Below are positions 26,721-42,701 of a stretch of DNA of 64,000 nt, in pieces; position 1 is the first letter of the stretch, and each line of letters starts with the position of its first letter. The stretch lies in assembly GCA_949317995.1 (NCBI GenBank), contig OX439046.1, positions 78,340,570 to 78,404,569 of the forward strand. Direction: 5' to 3'. The notes beneath the pieces were generated by a model, which searched no databases, had not been told where the DNA came from, and was given only the letters and a program-made list of their open reading frames with translations. This DNA is from Acholoe squamosa (taxonomy: Eukaryota > Annelida > Polychaeta > Phyllodocida > Polynoidae). A program made the position numbers and the translations under genes.

Positions 26721-28829
26721 GGACACATAGTGGCAGGGTGTGATGTATGGGATATATTTGTACATATAGGACACACAGTGACAGGGAGTGAGGTATGGGC
26801 TATTTCTGTACATGTAGGACACACAGTGACAGGGAGTGATGTATGGGCTATTTCTGTACATGTAGGACACAGTGACAGGGGGTGATGTATGGGCTATTTC
26901 TGTACTTGTAGGACACAGTGACAGGGAGTGATATATGGAATATTTCTGCACATGTAGTACACAGTGACAGGAGTGATGTATGGACTATTTCTGTACATGT
27001 AGGACACACAGTGGCAGGGTGTGATGTATGGGCTATTTCTGTACATGTAGGACACACAGTGACAGGGAGTGATGTATGGGCTATTTCTGTACATGTAGGA
27101 CACAGTGACAGGAGTGATGTATGGACTATTTCTGTACATGTAGTGACACACAGTGACAGGGTGTGATGTATGGGATATTTCTGTACATGTAGTGACACAC
27201 AGTGACAGGGAGTGATGTATGGGCTATTTCTGTACATGTAGTGACACACAGTGACAGGGAGTGATGTATGGGCTATTTCTGTACATGTAGTGACACACAG
27301 TGACAGGGAGTGATGTATGGGCTATTTCTGTACATGTAGTGACACACAGTGACAGGGAGTGATGTATGGGCTATTTCTGTACATGTAGGACACAGTGGCA
27401 GGTAGTGATGTATGGGCTATTTCTGTACATGTAGTGACACACAGTGACAGGGAGTGATGTATGGGCTATTTCTGTACATGTAGGACACACAGTGACAGGG
27501 AGTGATGTATGGGCTATTTCTGTACATGTAGGACACACAGTGACAGGGAGTGATGTATGTGCTATTTCTGTACATGTAGGACACACAGTGACAGGAGTGA
27601 TGTATGGGCTATTTCTGTACATGTAGGACACACAGTGACAGGGAGTGATGTATGGGCTATTTCTGTACATGTAGTGACACACAGTGACAGGGAGTGATGT
27701 ATGGGCTATTTCTGTACATGTAGTGACACACAGTGACAGAGAGTCATGTATGGGCTATTTCTGTACATGTAGGACACAGTGGCAGGGTGTGATGTATGGA
27801 CTATTTCTGTACATGTAGTGACACACAGTGGCAGGGTGTGATGTATGGGCTATTTCTGTACTTGTATGGCACACAGTGACAGGGTGTGATGTATGGACTA
27901 TTTCTGTCCATGTAGGACACACAGTGACAGGATGTGATGGATGGGCTATTTCTGTACATGTAGGACACACAGTGACAGGGAGTGATGTATGGGCTATTTC
28001 TGTCCATGTAGGACACACAGTGACAGGATGTGATGTATGGGCTATTTCTGTACATGTAGGACACAGTGACAAAAGTGATGTATGGCCTATTTCTGCACAT
28101 GTAGTACACCGTGACAGGGAGTGATGTATGGACTATTTCTGTACATGTAGTGACACAGTGACAGGGTGTGATGTATGGACTATTTCTGTACATGTAGTGA
28201 CACACAGTGACAGGGTGTGATGTATGGACTATTTCTGTACATGTAGTGACACACAGTGACAGGGAGTGATGTATGGGCTATTTCTGTACATATAGGACAC
28301 ACAGTGACAGGGAGTGATGTATGGGCTATTTCTGTACATGTAGTGACACACAGTGACAGGGACTGATGTATCGGCTATTTCTGTACATGTAGGACACACA
28401 GTGACAGGGAGTGATGTATGGGCTATTTCTGTACATGTAGTGACACACAGTGACAGGGAGTGATGTATGGGCTATTTCTGTACACATAGTGACACACAGT
28501 GAAAGGGAGTGATGTATGGGATATTTCTGTACATGTAGTGACACACAGTGACAGGGTGTGATGTATGGGCTATTTCTGTACATATAGGACACACAGTGAC
28601 AGGGAGTGATGTATGGGCTATTTCTGTACATGTAGTGACACACAGTGACAGGGACTGATGTATCGGCTATTTCTGTACATGTAGGACACACAGTGACAGG
28701 GAGTGATGTATGGGCTATTTCTGTACATGTAGGACACACAGTGACAGGGAGTGATGTATGGGCTATTTCTGTACATGTAGTGACACACAGTGACAGGGTG
28801 TGATGTATGGGATATTTCTGTACAAATAG

Positions 28830-29950
28830 GACACACAGTGACAGGGAGTGATGTATCGGCTATTTCTGTACATGTAGTGACACACAGTGACAGGGAGTGA
28901 TGTATGGGATATTTCTGTACAAATAGGACACACAGTGGCAGGGTGTGATGTATGGACTATTTCTGTACATGTAGTGACACACAGTGACAGGGTGTGATGT
29001 ATGGGCTATTTCTGTACATGTAGTACACAGTGACAGGGTGTGATGTATGGGATATTTCTGTACATGTAGTGACACACAGTGACAGGGAGTGATGTATGGG
29101 CTATTTCTGTACATGTAGGACACAGTGACAGGGTGTGATGTATGGGCTATTTCTGTATCTGTAGTGACACACAGTGACAGGGAGTGATGTATCGGCTATT
29201 TCTGTACATGTAGGACACACAGTGACAGGGAGTGATGTATGGGATATTTCTGTACACATAGTGACACACAGTGACAGGGAGTGATGCATGTGCTATTTCT
29301 GTACATGTAGGACACAGTGACAGGGTGTGATGTATGGGCTATTTCTGTACATGTAGGACACACAGTGACAGGGAGTTATGTATGAATTATTTCTGTACAT
29401 GTAGTGACACACAGTGACAGGGACTGATGTATCGGCTATTTCTGAACATGTAGGACACAGTGACAGGGTGTGATGTATGGGCTATTTCTGTACATGTAGT
29501 GACACACAGTGACAGGGAGTGATGCATGTGCTATTTCTGTACATGTAGGACACAGTGACAGGGTGTGATGTATGGGCTATTTCTGTACATGTAGGACACA
29601 CAGTGACAGGAAGTTATGTATGAATTATTTCTGTACATGTAGTGACACACAGTGACAGGGACTGATGTATCGGCTATTTCTGTACATGTAGGACACAGTG
29701 ACAGGGTGTGATGTATGGGCTATTTCTGTACATGTAGGACACACTGTGGCAGGGTGTGATGTATGGACTATTTCTGTACATGTAGGACACAGTGACAGGG
29801 AGTGAGGTATGGACTATTTCTGTACATGTAGGACACACAGTGACAGGGAGTAATGTATGGGCTATTTCTGTACATGTAGTGGCACACAGTGACAGGGTGT
29901 GATGTATGGACTATTTCTGTACATCTAGGACACACAGTGACAGGGAGTGA
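28830..29950. repeat. Higher-order segment of the 46-49-bp array, copy 1
   Basis: This 1.1-kb run of ordered variants recurs at 32232-33352, offset by 3402 bp; the same order of tacaaatagg, tgtatctgtag and gatgcatgtgc variants appears in both. Inside it, a 238-bp sub-block (gatgcatgtgc at 29283 and 29521) is tandemly doubled. Confidence 0.75.
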
Positions 29951-31499
29951 TGTATGGGCTATTTCTGTACATGTAGGACACAGTGACAGGGAGTGATGTA
30001 TGGGCTATTTCTGTACATGTAGGACACACAGTGACAGGGAGTGATGTATGGGCTATTTCTGTATATGTAGGACACACAGTGACAGGGTGTGATGTATGGG
30101 CTATTTCTGTACATGTAGGACACACAGTGACAGGGAGTGATGTATGGGCTATTTCTGTACACATAGTGACACACAGTGACAGGGAGTGATGTATGGGCTA
30201 TTTCTGTACATGTAGTGACACACAGTGACAGGGTGTGATGTATGGGCTATTTCTGTACATGTAGTGACACACAGTGACAGAGAGTCATGTATGGGCTATT
30301 TCTGTACATGTAGGACACAGTGGCAGGGTGTGATGTATGGACTATTTCTGTACATGTAGGACACACAGTGACAGGGAGTGATGTATGGGCTATTTCTGTA
30401 CATGTAGGACACACAGTGACAGGGAGTGATGTATGGGCTATTTCTGTACATGTAGGACACAGTGACAGGGTGTGATGTATGGGCTATTTCTGTACATGTA
30501 GGACACACAGTGACAGGGAGTGATGTATGGACTATTTCTGTACATGTAGTGACACACAGTGACAGGGAGTGATGTATGGGCTATTTCTGTACATGTAGGA
30601 CACAGTGACAGGGAGTGATGTATGGGCTATTTCTGTACATGTAGGACACAGTGACAGGGTGTGATGTATGGGCTATTTCTGTACATGTAGGACACACAGT
30701 GACAGGGAGTGATGTATGGACTATTTCTGTACATGTAGTGACACACAGTGACAGGGAGTGATGTATGGGCTATTTCTGTACATGTAGGACACAGTGACAG
30801 GGAGTGATGTATGTAGTATTTCTGTACATGTAGGACACAGTGACAGGGTGTGATGTATGGGCTATTTCTGTACATGTAGTGACACACAGTGACAGGGAGT
30901 GATGTATGGGCTATTTCTGTACATGTAGTGACACACAGTGACAGGGAGTGATGTATGGGCTATTTCTGTACATGTAGTGACACACAGTGACAGGGAGTGA
31001 TGTATGGGCTATTTCTGTACATGTAGGACACAGTGACAGGGTGTGATGTATGGGCTATTTCTGTACATGTAGGACACAGTGACAGGGTGTGATGTATGGG
31101 CTATTTCTGTACATGTAGGACACACAGTGACAGGGAGTGATGTATGGGATATTTCTGTACATGTAGTGACACACAGTGACAGGGAGTGATGTATGGGCTA
31201 TTTCTGTACATGTAGGACACACAGTGACAGGGAGTGATGTATGGGCTATTTCTGTACATGTAGGACACACAGTGACAGGGAGTGATGTATGGGCTATTTC
31301 TGTACATGTAGGACACACAGTGACAGGGAGTGATGTATGGGATATTTCTGTACATGTAGGACACACAGTGACAGGGAGTGATGTATGGGCTATTTCTGTA
31401 CATGTAGGACACACAGTGACAGGGAGTGATGTATGTAGTATTTCTGTACATGTAGGACACAGTGACAGGGTGTGATGTATGGGCTATTTCTGTACATGT

Positions 31500-32190
31500 A
31501 GTGACACAGTGACAGGGAGTGATGTATGGGCTATTTCTGTACACATAGTGACACACAGTGACAGGGTGTGATGTATGGGCTATTTTTGTACATGTAGTGA
31601 CACACAGTGACAGGGAGTGATGTATGGGCTATTTCTGTACAAATAGTGACACACAGTGACAGGGTGTGATGTATGGGCTATTTCTGTACATGTAGTGACA
31701 CACAGTGACAGGGTGTGATGTATGGGCTATTTCTGTATATGTAGTGTCACACAGTGACAGGGAGTGATGTATGGGCTATTTCTGTACATGTAGTGACACA
31801 CAGTGACAGGGTGTGATGTATGGGCTATTTCTGTACATGTAGTGACACACAGTGACAGGGAGTGATGTATGGGCTATTTCTGTACACATAGTGACACACA
31901 GTGACAGGGTGTGATGTATGGGATATTTCTGTACATGTAGTGACACACAGTGATAGGGAGTGATGTATGGGCTATTTCTGTACACATAGTGACACACAGT
32001 GACAGGGTGTGATGTATGGGCTATTTTTGTACATGTAGTGACACACAGTGACAGGGAGTGATGTATGGGCTATTTCTGTACAAATAGTGACACACAGTGA
32101 CAGGGTGTGATGTATGGGCTATTTCTGTACATGTAGGACACAGTGGCAGGGTGTGATGTATGGGCTATTTTTGTACATGTAGTGACACAC
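31500..32190. repeat. Second higher-order segment of the 46-49-bp array, copy 1
   Basis: It recurs at 35880-36570, offset by 4380 bp, with the same order of tacacatag, tacaaatag and ctatttttg variants. Two further segments, about 30140-30740 and 30890-31420, recur at offsets of about 3553 and 3410 bp. The different offsets show several independent or later-edited duplications. Confidence 0.7.
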
Positions 32191-35100
32191 AGTGACAGGG
32201 AGGGATGTATGGGATATTTCTGTACAAATAGGACACACAGTGACAGGGAGTGATGTATCGGCTATTTCTGTACATGTAGTGACACACAGTGACAGGGAGT
32301 GATGTATGGGATATTTCTGTACAAATAGGACACACAGTGGCAGGGTGTGATGTATGGACTATTTCTGTACATGTAGTGACACACAGTGACAGGGTGTGAT
32401 GTATGGGCTATTTCTGTACATGTAGTACACAGTGACAGGGTGTGATGTATGGGATATTTCTGTACATGTAGTGACACACAGTGACAGGGAGTGATGTATG
32501 GGCTATTTCTGTACATGTAGGACACAGTGACAGGGTGTGATGTATGGGCTATTTCTGTATCTGTAGTGACACACAGTGACAGGGAGTGATGTATCGGCTA
32601 TTTCTGTACATGTAGGACACACAGTGACAGGGAGTGATGTATGGGATATTTCTGTACACATAGTGACACACAGTGACAGGGAGTGATGCATGTGCTATTT
32701 CTGTACATGTAGGACACAGTGACAGGGTGTGATGTATGGGCTATTTCTGTACATGTAGGACACACAGTGACAGGGAGTTATGTATGAATTATTTCTGTAC
32801 ATGTAGTGACACACAGTGACAGGGACTGATGTATCGGCTATTTCTGAACATGTAGGACACAGTGACAGGGTGTGATGTATGGGCTATTTCTGTACATGTA
32901 GTGACACACAGTGACAGGGAGTGATGCATGTGCTATTTCTGTACATGTAGGACACAGTGACAGGGTGTGATGTATGGGCTATTTCTGTACATGTAGGACA
33001 CACAGTGACAGGGAGTTATGTATGAATTATTTCTGTACATGTAGTGACACACAGTGACAGGGACTGATGTATCGGCTATTTCTGTACATGTAGGACACAG
33101 TGACAGGGTGTGATGTATGGGCTATTTCTGTACATGTAGGACACACTGTGGCAGGGTGTGATGTATGGACTATTTCTGTACATGTAGGACACAGTGACAG
33201 GGAGTGAGGTATGGACTATTTCTGTACATGTAGGACACACAGTGACAGGGAGTAATGTATGGGCTATTTCTGTACATGTAGTGGCACACAGTGACAGGGT
33301 GTGATGTATGGACTATTTCTGTACATGTAGGACACACAGTGACAGGGAGTGATGTATGGGATATTTCTGTACATGTAGTGACACACAGTGACAGGGTGTG
33401 ATGTATGGGCTATTTCTGTACATGTAGGACACACAGTGACAGGGAGTGATGTATGGGCTATTTCTGTACATGTAGTGACACACAGTGACAGGGAGTGATG
33501 TATGGGCTATTTCTGTACATGTAGTGACACACAGTGACAGGGAGTGATGTATGGGCTATTTCTGTACACATAGTGACACACAGTGACAGGGAGTGATGTA
33601 TGGGCTATTTCTGTACAAATAGGACACACAGTGGCAGGGTGTGATGTATGGGATATTTCTGTACATGTAGTGACACACAGTGACAGGGAGTGATGTATGG
33701 GCTATTTCTGTACACATAGTGACACACAGTGACAGGGAGTGATGTATGGGCTATTTCTGTACATGTAGTGACACACAGTGACAGGGTGTGATGTATGGGC
33801 TATTTCTGTACATGTAGTGACACACAGTGACAGAGAGTCATGTATGGGCTATTTCTGTACATGTAGGACACAGTGGCAGGGTGTGATGTATGGACTATTT
33901 CTGTACATGTAGGACACACAGTGACAGGGAGTGATGTATGGGCTATTTCTGTACATGTAGGACACACAGTGACAGGGAGTGATGTATGGGCTATTTCTGT
34001 ACATGTAGGACACAGTGACAGGGTGTGATGTATGGGCTATTTCTGTACATGTAGGACACACAGTGACAGGGAGTGATGTATGGACTATTTCTGTACATGT
34101 AGTGACACACAGTGACAGGGAGTGATGTATGGGCTATTTCTGTACATGTAGGACACAGTGACAGGGAGTGATGTATGTAGTATTTCTGTACATGTAGGAC
34201 ACAGTGACAGGGAGTGATGTATGTAGTATTTCTGTACATGTAGGACACAGTGACAGGGTGTGATGTATGGGCTATTTCTGTACATGTAGTGACACACAGT
34301 GACAGGGAGTGATGTATGGGCTATTTCTGTACATGTAGTGACACACAGTGACAGGGAGTGATGTATGGGCTATTTCTGTACATGTAGTGACACACAGTGA
34401 CAGGGAGTGATGTATGGGCTATTTCTGTACATGTAGGACACAGTGACAGGGTGTGATGTATGGGCTATTTCTGTACATGTAGGACACAGTGACAGGGTGT
34501 GATGTATGGGCTATTTCTGTACATGTAGGACACACAGTGACAGGGAGTGATGTATGGGATATTTCTGTACATGTAGTGACACACAGTGACAGGGAGTGAT
34601 GTATGGGCTATTTCTGTACATGTAGGACACACAGTGACAGGGAGTGATGTATGGGCTATTTCTGTACATGTAGGACACACAGTGACAGGGAGTGATGTAT
34701 GGGCTATTTCTGTACATGTAGGACACACAGTGACAGGGAGTGATGTATGTAGTATTTCTGTACATGTAGGACACAGTGACAGGGTGTGATGTATGGGCTA
34801 TTTCTGTACATGTAGTGACACAGTGACAGGGAGTGATGTATGTAGTATTTCTGTACATGTAGGACACAGTGACAGGGTGTGATGTATGGGCTATTTCTGT
34901 ACATGTAGTGACACACAGTGACAGGGAGTGATGTATGGGCTATTTCTGTACATGTAGGACACACAGTGACAGGAGTGATGTATGGGCTATTTTTGTACAT
35001 GTAGTGACACACAGTGACAGGAGTGATGTATGGGCTATTTCTGTACATGTAGTGACACACAGTGACAGGAGTGATGTATGGGCTATTTCTGTACATGTAG

Positions 35101-38100
35101 TGACACACAGTGACAGGGAGTGATGTATGGGCTATTTCTGTATATGTAGTGTCACACAGTGACAGGTAGTGATGTATGGGCTATTTCTGTACATGTAGTG
35201 ACACACAGTGACAGGGAGTGATGTATGGGCTATTTCTGTACATGTAGTGACACACAGTGACAGGGAGTGATGTATGGGCTATTTCTGTACATGTAGTGAC
35301 ACACAGTGACAGGGAGTGATGTATGGGCTATTTCTGTACATGTAGTGACACACAGTGACAGGGTGTGATGTATGGACTAATTCTGTACATGTAGGACACA
35401 CAGTGACAGGGTGTGATGTATGGGATATTTCTGTACATATAGGACACACAGTGACAGGGTGTGATGTATGGGCTATTTCTGTACATGTAGGACACAGTCA
35501 CAGGGTGTGATGTATGGGCTATTTCTGTACATGTAGTGACACACAGTGACAGGGAGTGATGTATGGGCTATTTTTGTACATGTAGTGACACATAGTGACA
35601 GGGAGTGATGTATGGGCTATTTCTGTACATGTAGTGACACACAGTGACAGGGTGTGATGTATGGGCTATTTCTGTATATGTAGTGTCACACAGTGACAGG
35701 TAGTGATGTATGGGCTATTTCTGTACATGTAGTGACACACAGTGACAGGGTGTGATGTATGGGCTATTTCTGTACATGTAGTGACACACAGTGACAGGGA
35801 GTGATGTATGGGCTATTTCTGTACACATAGTGACACACAGTGACAGGGTGTGATGTATGGGCTATTTCTGTACATGTAGTGACACACAGTGACAGGGAGT
35901 GATGTATGGGCTATTTCTGTACACATAGTGACACACAGTGACAGGGTGTGATGTATGGGCTATTTTTGTACATGTAGTGACACACAGTGACAGGGAGTGA
36001 TGTATGGGCTATTTCTGTACAAATAGTGACACACAGTGACAGGGTGTGATGTATGGGCTATTTCTGTACATGTAGTGACACACAGTGACAGGGTGTGATG
36101 TGTGGGCTATTTCTGTATATGTAGTGTCACACAGTGACAGGGAGTGATGTATGGGCTATTTCTGTACATGTAGTGACACACAGTGACAGGGTGTGATGTA
36201 TGGGCTATTTCTGTACATGTAGTGACACACAGTGACAGGGAGTGATGTATGGGCTATTTCTGTACACATAGTGACACACAGTGACAGGGTGTGATGTATG
36301 GGATATTTCTGTACATGTAGTGACACACAGTGATAGGGAGTGATGTATGGGCTATTTCTGTACACATAGTGACACACAGTGACAGGGTGTGATGTATGGG
36401 CTATTTTTGTACATGTAGTGACACACAGTGACAGGGAGTGATGTATGGGCTATTTCTGTACAAATAGTGACACACAGTGACAGGGTGTGATGTATGGGCT
36501 ATTTCTGTACATGTAGGACACAGTGGCAGGGTGTGATGTATGGGCTATTTTTGTACATGTAGTGACACACAGTGACAGGGAGTGATGTATGGGCTATTTC
36601 TGTACATGTAGTGACACACAGTGACAGGGAGTGATGTATGGGCTATTTCTGTACATGTAGGACACACAGTGACAGGAAGTGATGTATGGGATATTTCTGT
36701 ACACATAGTGACACACAGTGACAGGGTGTGATGTATGGGCTATTTCTGTACATGTAGTGACACACAGTGACAGGGTGTGATGTATGGGCTATTTCTGTAC
36801 ATGTAGTGACACACAGTGACAGGGAGTGATGTATGGGCTATTTCTGTACATGTAGTGACACACAGTGACAGGGAGTGATGTATGGGCTATTTCTGTACAT
36901 GTAGCGACAAAAAGTGACAGGGTGTGATGTATGGGCTATTTCTGTACATGTAGTGACACACAGTGACAGGGAATGATGTATGGGATATTTCTGTACATGT
37001 AGTGACACACAGTGACAGGGAGTGATGTATGGGCTATTTCTGTACATGTAGTGACACACAGTGACAGGGTGTGATGTATGGGCTATTTCTGTACACATAG
37101 TGACACACAGTGACAGGGAGTGATGTATGGGATATTTCTGTACATGTAGTGACACACAGTGACAGGGTGTGATGTATGGGATATTTCTGTACATATAGTG
37201 ACACACAGTGACAGGGAGTGATGTATGGGATATTTCTGTACATGTAGGACACACAGTGACAGGTAGTGATGTATGGGATATTTCTGTACACATAGGACAC
37301 ACAGTGACAGGGAGTGATGTGTGGGATATTTCTGTACATGTAGGACACACAGTGACAGGGAGTGATGTATGGGCTATTTCTGTACATGTAGGACACACAG
37401 TGACAGGGAGTGATGTATGGGCTATTTCTGTACATGTAGGACACACAGTGACAGGGTGTGATGTATGGGCTATTTCTGTATATATATAGGACACACAGTG
37501 ACAGGGAGTGATGTATGGGCTATTTCTGTACATGTAGTGACACACAGTGACAGGCAGTGATGTATGGGCTATTTCTGTACATGTAGTGACATATAGTGAC
37601 AGGGAGTGATGTATGGACTATTTCTGTACATGTAGGACACACAGTGACAGGGAGTGATGTATGGGCTATTTCTGTACATGTAGGACACACAGTGACAGGG
37701 AGTGATGTATGGGCTATTTCTGTACATGTAGTGACACACAGTGACAGGGAGTGATGTATGGGCTATTTCTGTACATGTAGTGACACACAGTGACAGGGAG
37801 TGATGTATGGGATATTTCTGTACATGTAGTGACACACAGTGACAGGGAGTGATGTATGGGCTATTTCTGTATATGTAGTGACACACAGTGACAGGGAGTG
37901 ATGTATCGGCTATTTCTGTACATGTAGGACACACAGTGACAGGGAGTGATGTATGGGCTATTTCTGTACATGTAGTGACACACAGTGACAGGGAGTGATG
38001 TATGGGATATTTCTGTACATGTAGGACACACAGTGACAGGGAGTGATGTATGGGCTATTTCTGTACATGTAGGACACACAGTGACAGGGAGTGATGTATG

Positions 38101-41100
38101 GGCCATTTCTGTACATGTAGGACACAGTGACAGGGAGTGATGTATGGGCTATTTCTGTACATGTAGGACACACTGTGGCAGGGTGTGATGTATGGGATAT
38201 TTCTGTACATGTAGGACACACAGTGACAGGGAGTGATGTATGGGCTATTTCTGTACATGTAGTGACACACAGTGACAGGGAGTGAGGTATGGGCTATTTC
38301 TGTACATGTAGGACACACAGTGACAGGGAGTGATGTATGGGCTATTTCTGTACATGTAGTGACACACAGTGACAGGGAGTGAGGTATGGGCTATTTCTGT
38401 ACATGTAGGACACACAGTGACAGGGAGTGATGTATGGGCTATTTCTGTACATGTAGGACACACAGTGACAGGGTGTGATGTATGGGCTATTTCTGTACAT
38501 GTAGGACACACAGTGACAGGAGTGATGTATGGGATATTTCTGTACATGTAGGACACACAGTGACAGGGGGTGATGTATGGGCTATTTCTGTACATGTAGG
38601 ACACACAGTGACAGGGTGTGATGTATGGGCTATTTCTGTACATGTAGTGGCACACAGTGGCAGGGTGTGATGTATGGGCTATTTCTGTACATGTAGGACA
38701 CACAGTGACAGGAGTGATGTATGGACTATTTCTGTACATGTAGGACACAGTGACAGGGAGTGATGTATCGGCTATTTCTGTACATGTAGTGGCACACAGT
38801 GACAGGGAGTGATGTATGGACTATTTCTGTACATGTAGGACACAGTGACAGGGTGTGATGTATGGGCTATTTCTGTACATGTAGTGGCACACTGTGGCAG
38901 GGTGTGATGTATGGGATATTTCTGTACATGTAGTGGCACACAGTGACAGGGAGTGATGTATGGATTATTTCTGTACACATAGTGACACACAGTGACAGGG
39001 TGTGATGTATGGGCTATTTCTGTACATGTAGGACACAGTGACAGGGGGTGATGTATGGGATATTTCTATACATGTAGTGGCACACAGTGACAGGGAGTGA
39101 TGTATGGATTATTTCTGTACATGTAGTGACACACAGTGACAGGGAGTGATGTATGGGATATTTCTGTACATGTAGGACACAGTGACAGGGTGTGATGTAT
39201 GGGCTATTTTTGTACATGTAGTGACACACAGTGACAGGGAGTGATGTATGGGCTATTTCTGTACATGTAGGACACACAGTGACAGGGAGTGATGTATGGA
39301 TTATTTCTGTACATGTAGTGACACACAGTGACAGGGAGTGATGTATGGGCTATTTCTGTACATGTAGTGACACACAGTGACAGGGAGTGATGTATGGACT
39401 ATTTCTGTACATGTAGTGACACACAGTGACAGGGAGTGATGTATGGGCTATTTCTGTACATGTAGTGACACACAGTGACAGGGAGTGATGTATGGGCTAT
39501 TTCTGTACATGTAGTGACACACAGTGACAGGGAGTGATGTATGGATTATTTCTGTACATGTAGGACACACAGTGACAGGGAGTGATGTATGGGATATTTC
39601 TGTACATGTAGGACACAGTGACAGGGTGTGATGTATGGGCTATTTTTGTACATGTAGTGACACACAGTGACAGGGAGTGATGTATGGACTATTTCTGTAC
39701 ATGTAGGACACAGTGACAGGGTGTGATGTATCGGCTATTTCTGTACACATAGTGACACACAGTGACAGGGAGTGATGTATGGGCTATTTCTGTACATGTA
39801 GTGACACACAGTGACAGGGTGTGACGTATGGGCTATTTCTGTACATGTATTGACACACAGTGACAGGGAGTGATGTATGGGATATTTCTGTATATGTAGG
39901 ACACAGTGACAGGGTGTGATGTATGGGATATTTCTGTATATGTAGGACACAGTGACAGGGTGTGATGTATGGGATATTTCTGTACATGTAGGACACACAG
40001 TGACAGGGAGTGATGTATGGGATATTTCTGTATATGTAGGACACAGTGACAGGGTGTGATGTATGGGCTATTTCTGTACATGTAGTGACACACAGTGACA
40101 GGGAGTGATGTATGGGATATTTCTGTATATGTAGGACACAGTGACAGGGAGTGATGTATGGGATATTTCTGTATATGTAGGACACAGTGACAGGGTGTGA
40201 TGTATGGGCTATTTCTGTACATGTAGTGACACACAGTGACAGGGAGTGATGTATGGGATATTTCTGTATATGTAGGACACAGTGACAGGGTGTGATGTAT
40301 GGACTATTTCTGTACATGTAGGACACACTGTGGCAGGGTGTGATGTATGGGCTATTTCTGTACATGTAGGACACACAGTGACAGGGAGTGATGTATGGGC
40401 TATTTCTGTACATGTAGGACACACAGTGACAGGGAGTGATGTATGGGATATTTCTGTACATGTAGGACACAGTGACAGGGAGTGATGTATGGGCTATTTC
40501 TGTACATGTAGGACACACAGTGACAGGGAGTGATGTATGGGCTATTTCTGTACATGTAGGACACACAGTGACAGGAGTGATGTATGGGCTATTTCTGTAC
40601 ATGTAGTGACACACAGTGACAGGGAGTGATGTATCGGCTATTTCTGTACATGTAGGACACACAGTGACAGGGAGTGATGTATGGGCTATTTCTGTACATG
40701 TAGGACACAGTGACAGGGAGTGATGTATGGGCTATTTCTGTACATGTAGGACACAGTGACAGGGAGTGATGTATGGGCTATTTCTGTACATGTAGGACAC
40801 ATAGTGACAGTGAGTGATGTATGGGCTATTTCTGTACATGTAGGACACACAGTGACAGGGAGTGATGTATGGGCTATTTCTGTACATGTAGTGGCACACA
40901 GTGACAGGGTGTGATGTATGGATTATTTCTGTACATGTAGGACACAGTGACAGGGTGTGATGTATGGGCTATTTCTGTACATGTAGGACACACAGTGACA
41001 GGGTGTGATGTATGGGCTATTTCTGTACATGTAGGACACACAGTGACAGGGAGTGATGTATGGGATATTTCTGTACATGTAGTGGCACACAGTGACAGGG

Positions 41101-42551
41101 AGTGAGGTATGGGCTATTTCTGTACATGTAGGACACAGTGACAGGAGTGATGTATGGGCTATTTCTGTACATGTAGTGGCACACAGTGACAGGGTGTGAT
41201 GTATGGGCTATTTTTGTACATGTAGTGACACACAGTGACAGGGAGTGATGTATGGGCTATTTCTGTACATGTAGGACACAGAGTGGCAGGGTGTAATGTA
41301 TGGGCTATTTCTGTACATGTAGTGACACAGTGACAGGGTGTGATGTATCGGCTATTTCTGTACATGTAGGACACACAGTGACAGGGAGTGATGTATGGGC
41401 TATTTCTGTACATGTAGGACACAGTGACAGGGTGTGATGTATCGGCTATTTCTGTACATGTAGTGACACACAGTGACAGGGAGTGATGTATGGGATATTT
41501 TTGTACATGTAGGACACACAGTGACAGGGTGTAATGTATGGGATATTTCTGTACATGTAGTGACACACAGTGACAGGGAGTGATGTATGGGCTATTTCTG
41601 TACATGTAGGACACACAGTGACAGGGTGTGATGTATGGGCTATTTTTGTACATGTAGTGACACACAGTGACAGGGAGTGATGTATCGGCTATTTCTGTAC
41701 ATGTAGGACATACAGTGACAGGGAGTGATGTATGGGCTATTTCTGTACATGTAGGACACAGTGACAGGGAGTGATGTATGGGCTATTTCTGTACATGTAG
41801 TGACACACAGTGACAGGGAGTGATGTATGGGCTATTTCTGTACATGTAGGACACACAGTGACAGGGAGTGATGTATGGGCTATTTCTGTACATGTAGGAC
41901 ACACAGTGACAGGGAGTGATGTATCGGCTATTTCTGTACATGTAGGACACACAGTGACAGGGAGTGATGTATCGGCTATTTCTGTACATGTAGTGACACA
42001 CAGTGACAGGGTGTGATGTATGGGCTATTTCTGTACATGTAGTGACACACAGTGACAGGGAGTGATGTATGGGCTATTTCTGTACATGTAGGACACACAG
42101 TGACAGGGAGTGATGTATGGATTATTTCTGTACATGTAGGACACACAGTGACAGGGAGTGATGTATGGGCTATTTCTGTACATGTAGGACACAGTGACAG
42201 GGTGTGATGTATGGGCTATTTCTGTACATGTAGGACACACAGTGACAGGGAGTGATGTATCGGCTATTTCTGTACATGTAGTGACACACAGTGACAGGGA
42301 GTGATGTATCGGCTATTTCTGTACATGTAGGACACACAGTGACAGGGAGTGATGTATGGGCTATTTCTGTACATGTAGGACACAGTGACAGGGTGTGATG
42401 TATGGACTATTTCTGTACTTGTAGGACACAGTGACAGGGAGTGAGGTATGGGCTATTTCTGTACATGTAGGACACACAGTGACAGGGAGTGATGTATGGG
42501 ATATTTCTGTACATGTAGGACACACAGTGACAGGGAGTGATATATGGGATA

Positions 42552-42678
42552 TTTACTGCCCTGGTATTGATGCCGTGCATTAAGGTGAGCGACTCTACAC
42601 CAGCCTCTGGTTTACTGCCCTGGTATTGATGCCATGCATTAAGGTGAGTGACTCTACACCAGCCTCTGTTTTACTGCC
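42552..42678 (-). repeat. 59-bp repeat, about 2.2 units in minus orientation
   Basis: Units start at 42552, 42611 and 42670 (partial) with tttactgccctggtattgat. They are the reverse complement of the plus-oriented array that begins at 42797. The first unit is fused directly to the last unit of the 46-49-bp array. Each carries aaggtgagtgactc or aaggtgagcgactc. Confidence 0.9.
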
Positions 42679-42701
42679 ATCCCTGCTTGGGTGGGGATGG
42701 C
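42676..42701. other. Hairpin at the left edge of the inversion spacer
   Basis: gccatccc at 42676-42683 pairs with gggatggc at 42694-42701 across a 10-base loop. It lies where the minus-oriented 59-bp units stop, at the left edge of the roughly 118-bp spacer (42679-42796) that separates the two orientations. Confidence 0.65.

Larger units (their letters stand above)
26721..42551. repeat. 46-49-bp minisatellite, about 330 units
   Basis: The unit contains cagtgacagggagtgatg, tatg and then ggctatttctgtacatgtag. The joint between units is gacacac (48 bp), tgacacac (49 bp) or gacac (46 bp). Alternatives at fixed sites (ggagtg or ggtgtg; gggcta, ggacta, gggata or tcggcta; tacatg, tacaca or tacaaa) are combined in blocks, which makes it possible to trace duplications. 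The consensus lacks CpG and contains the palindrome tacatgta. Open frames of 60 to 290 codons on both strands are products of the 48-bp units and are not genes. The right end runs straight into the 59-bp array. Confidence 0.97.
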
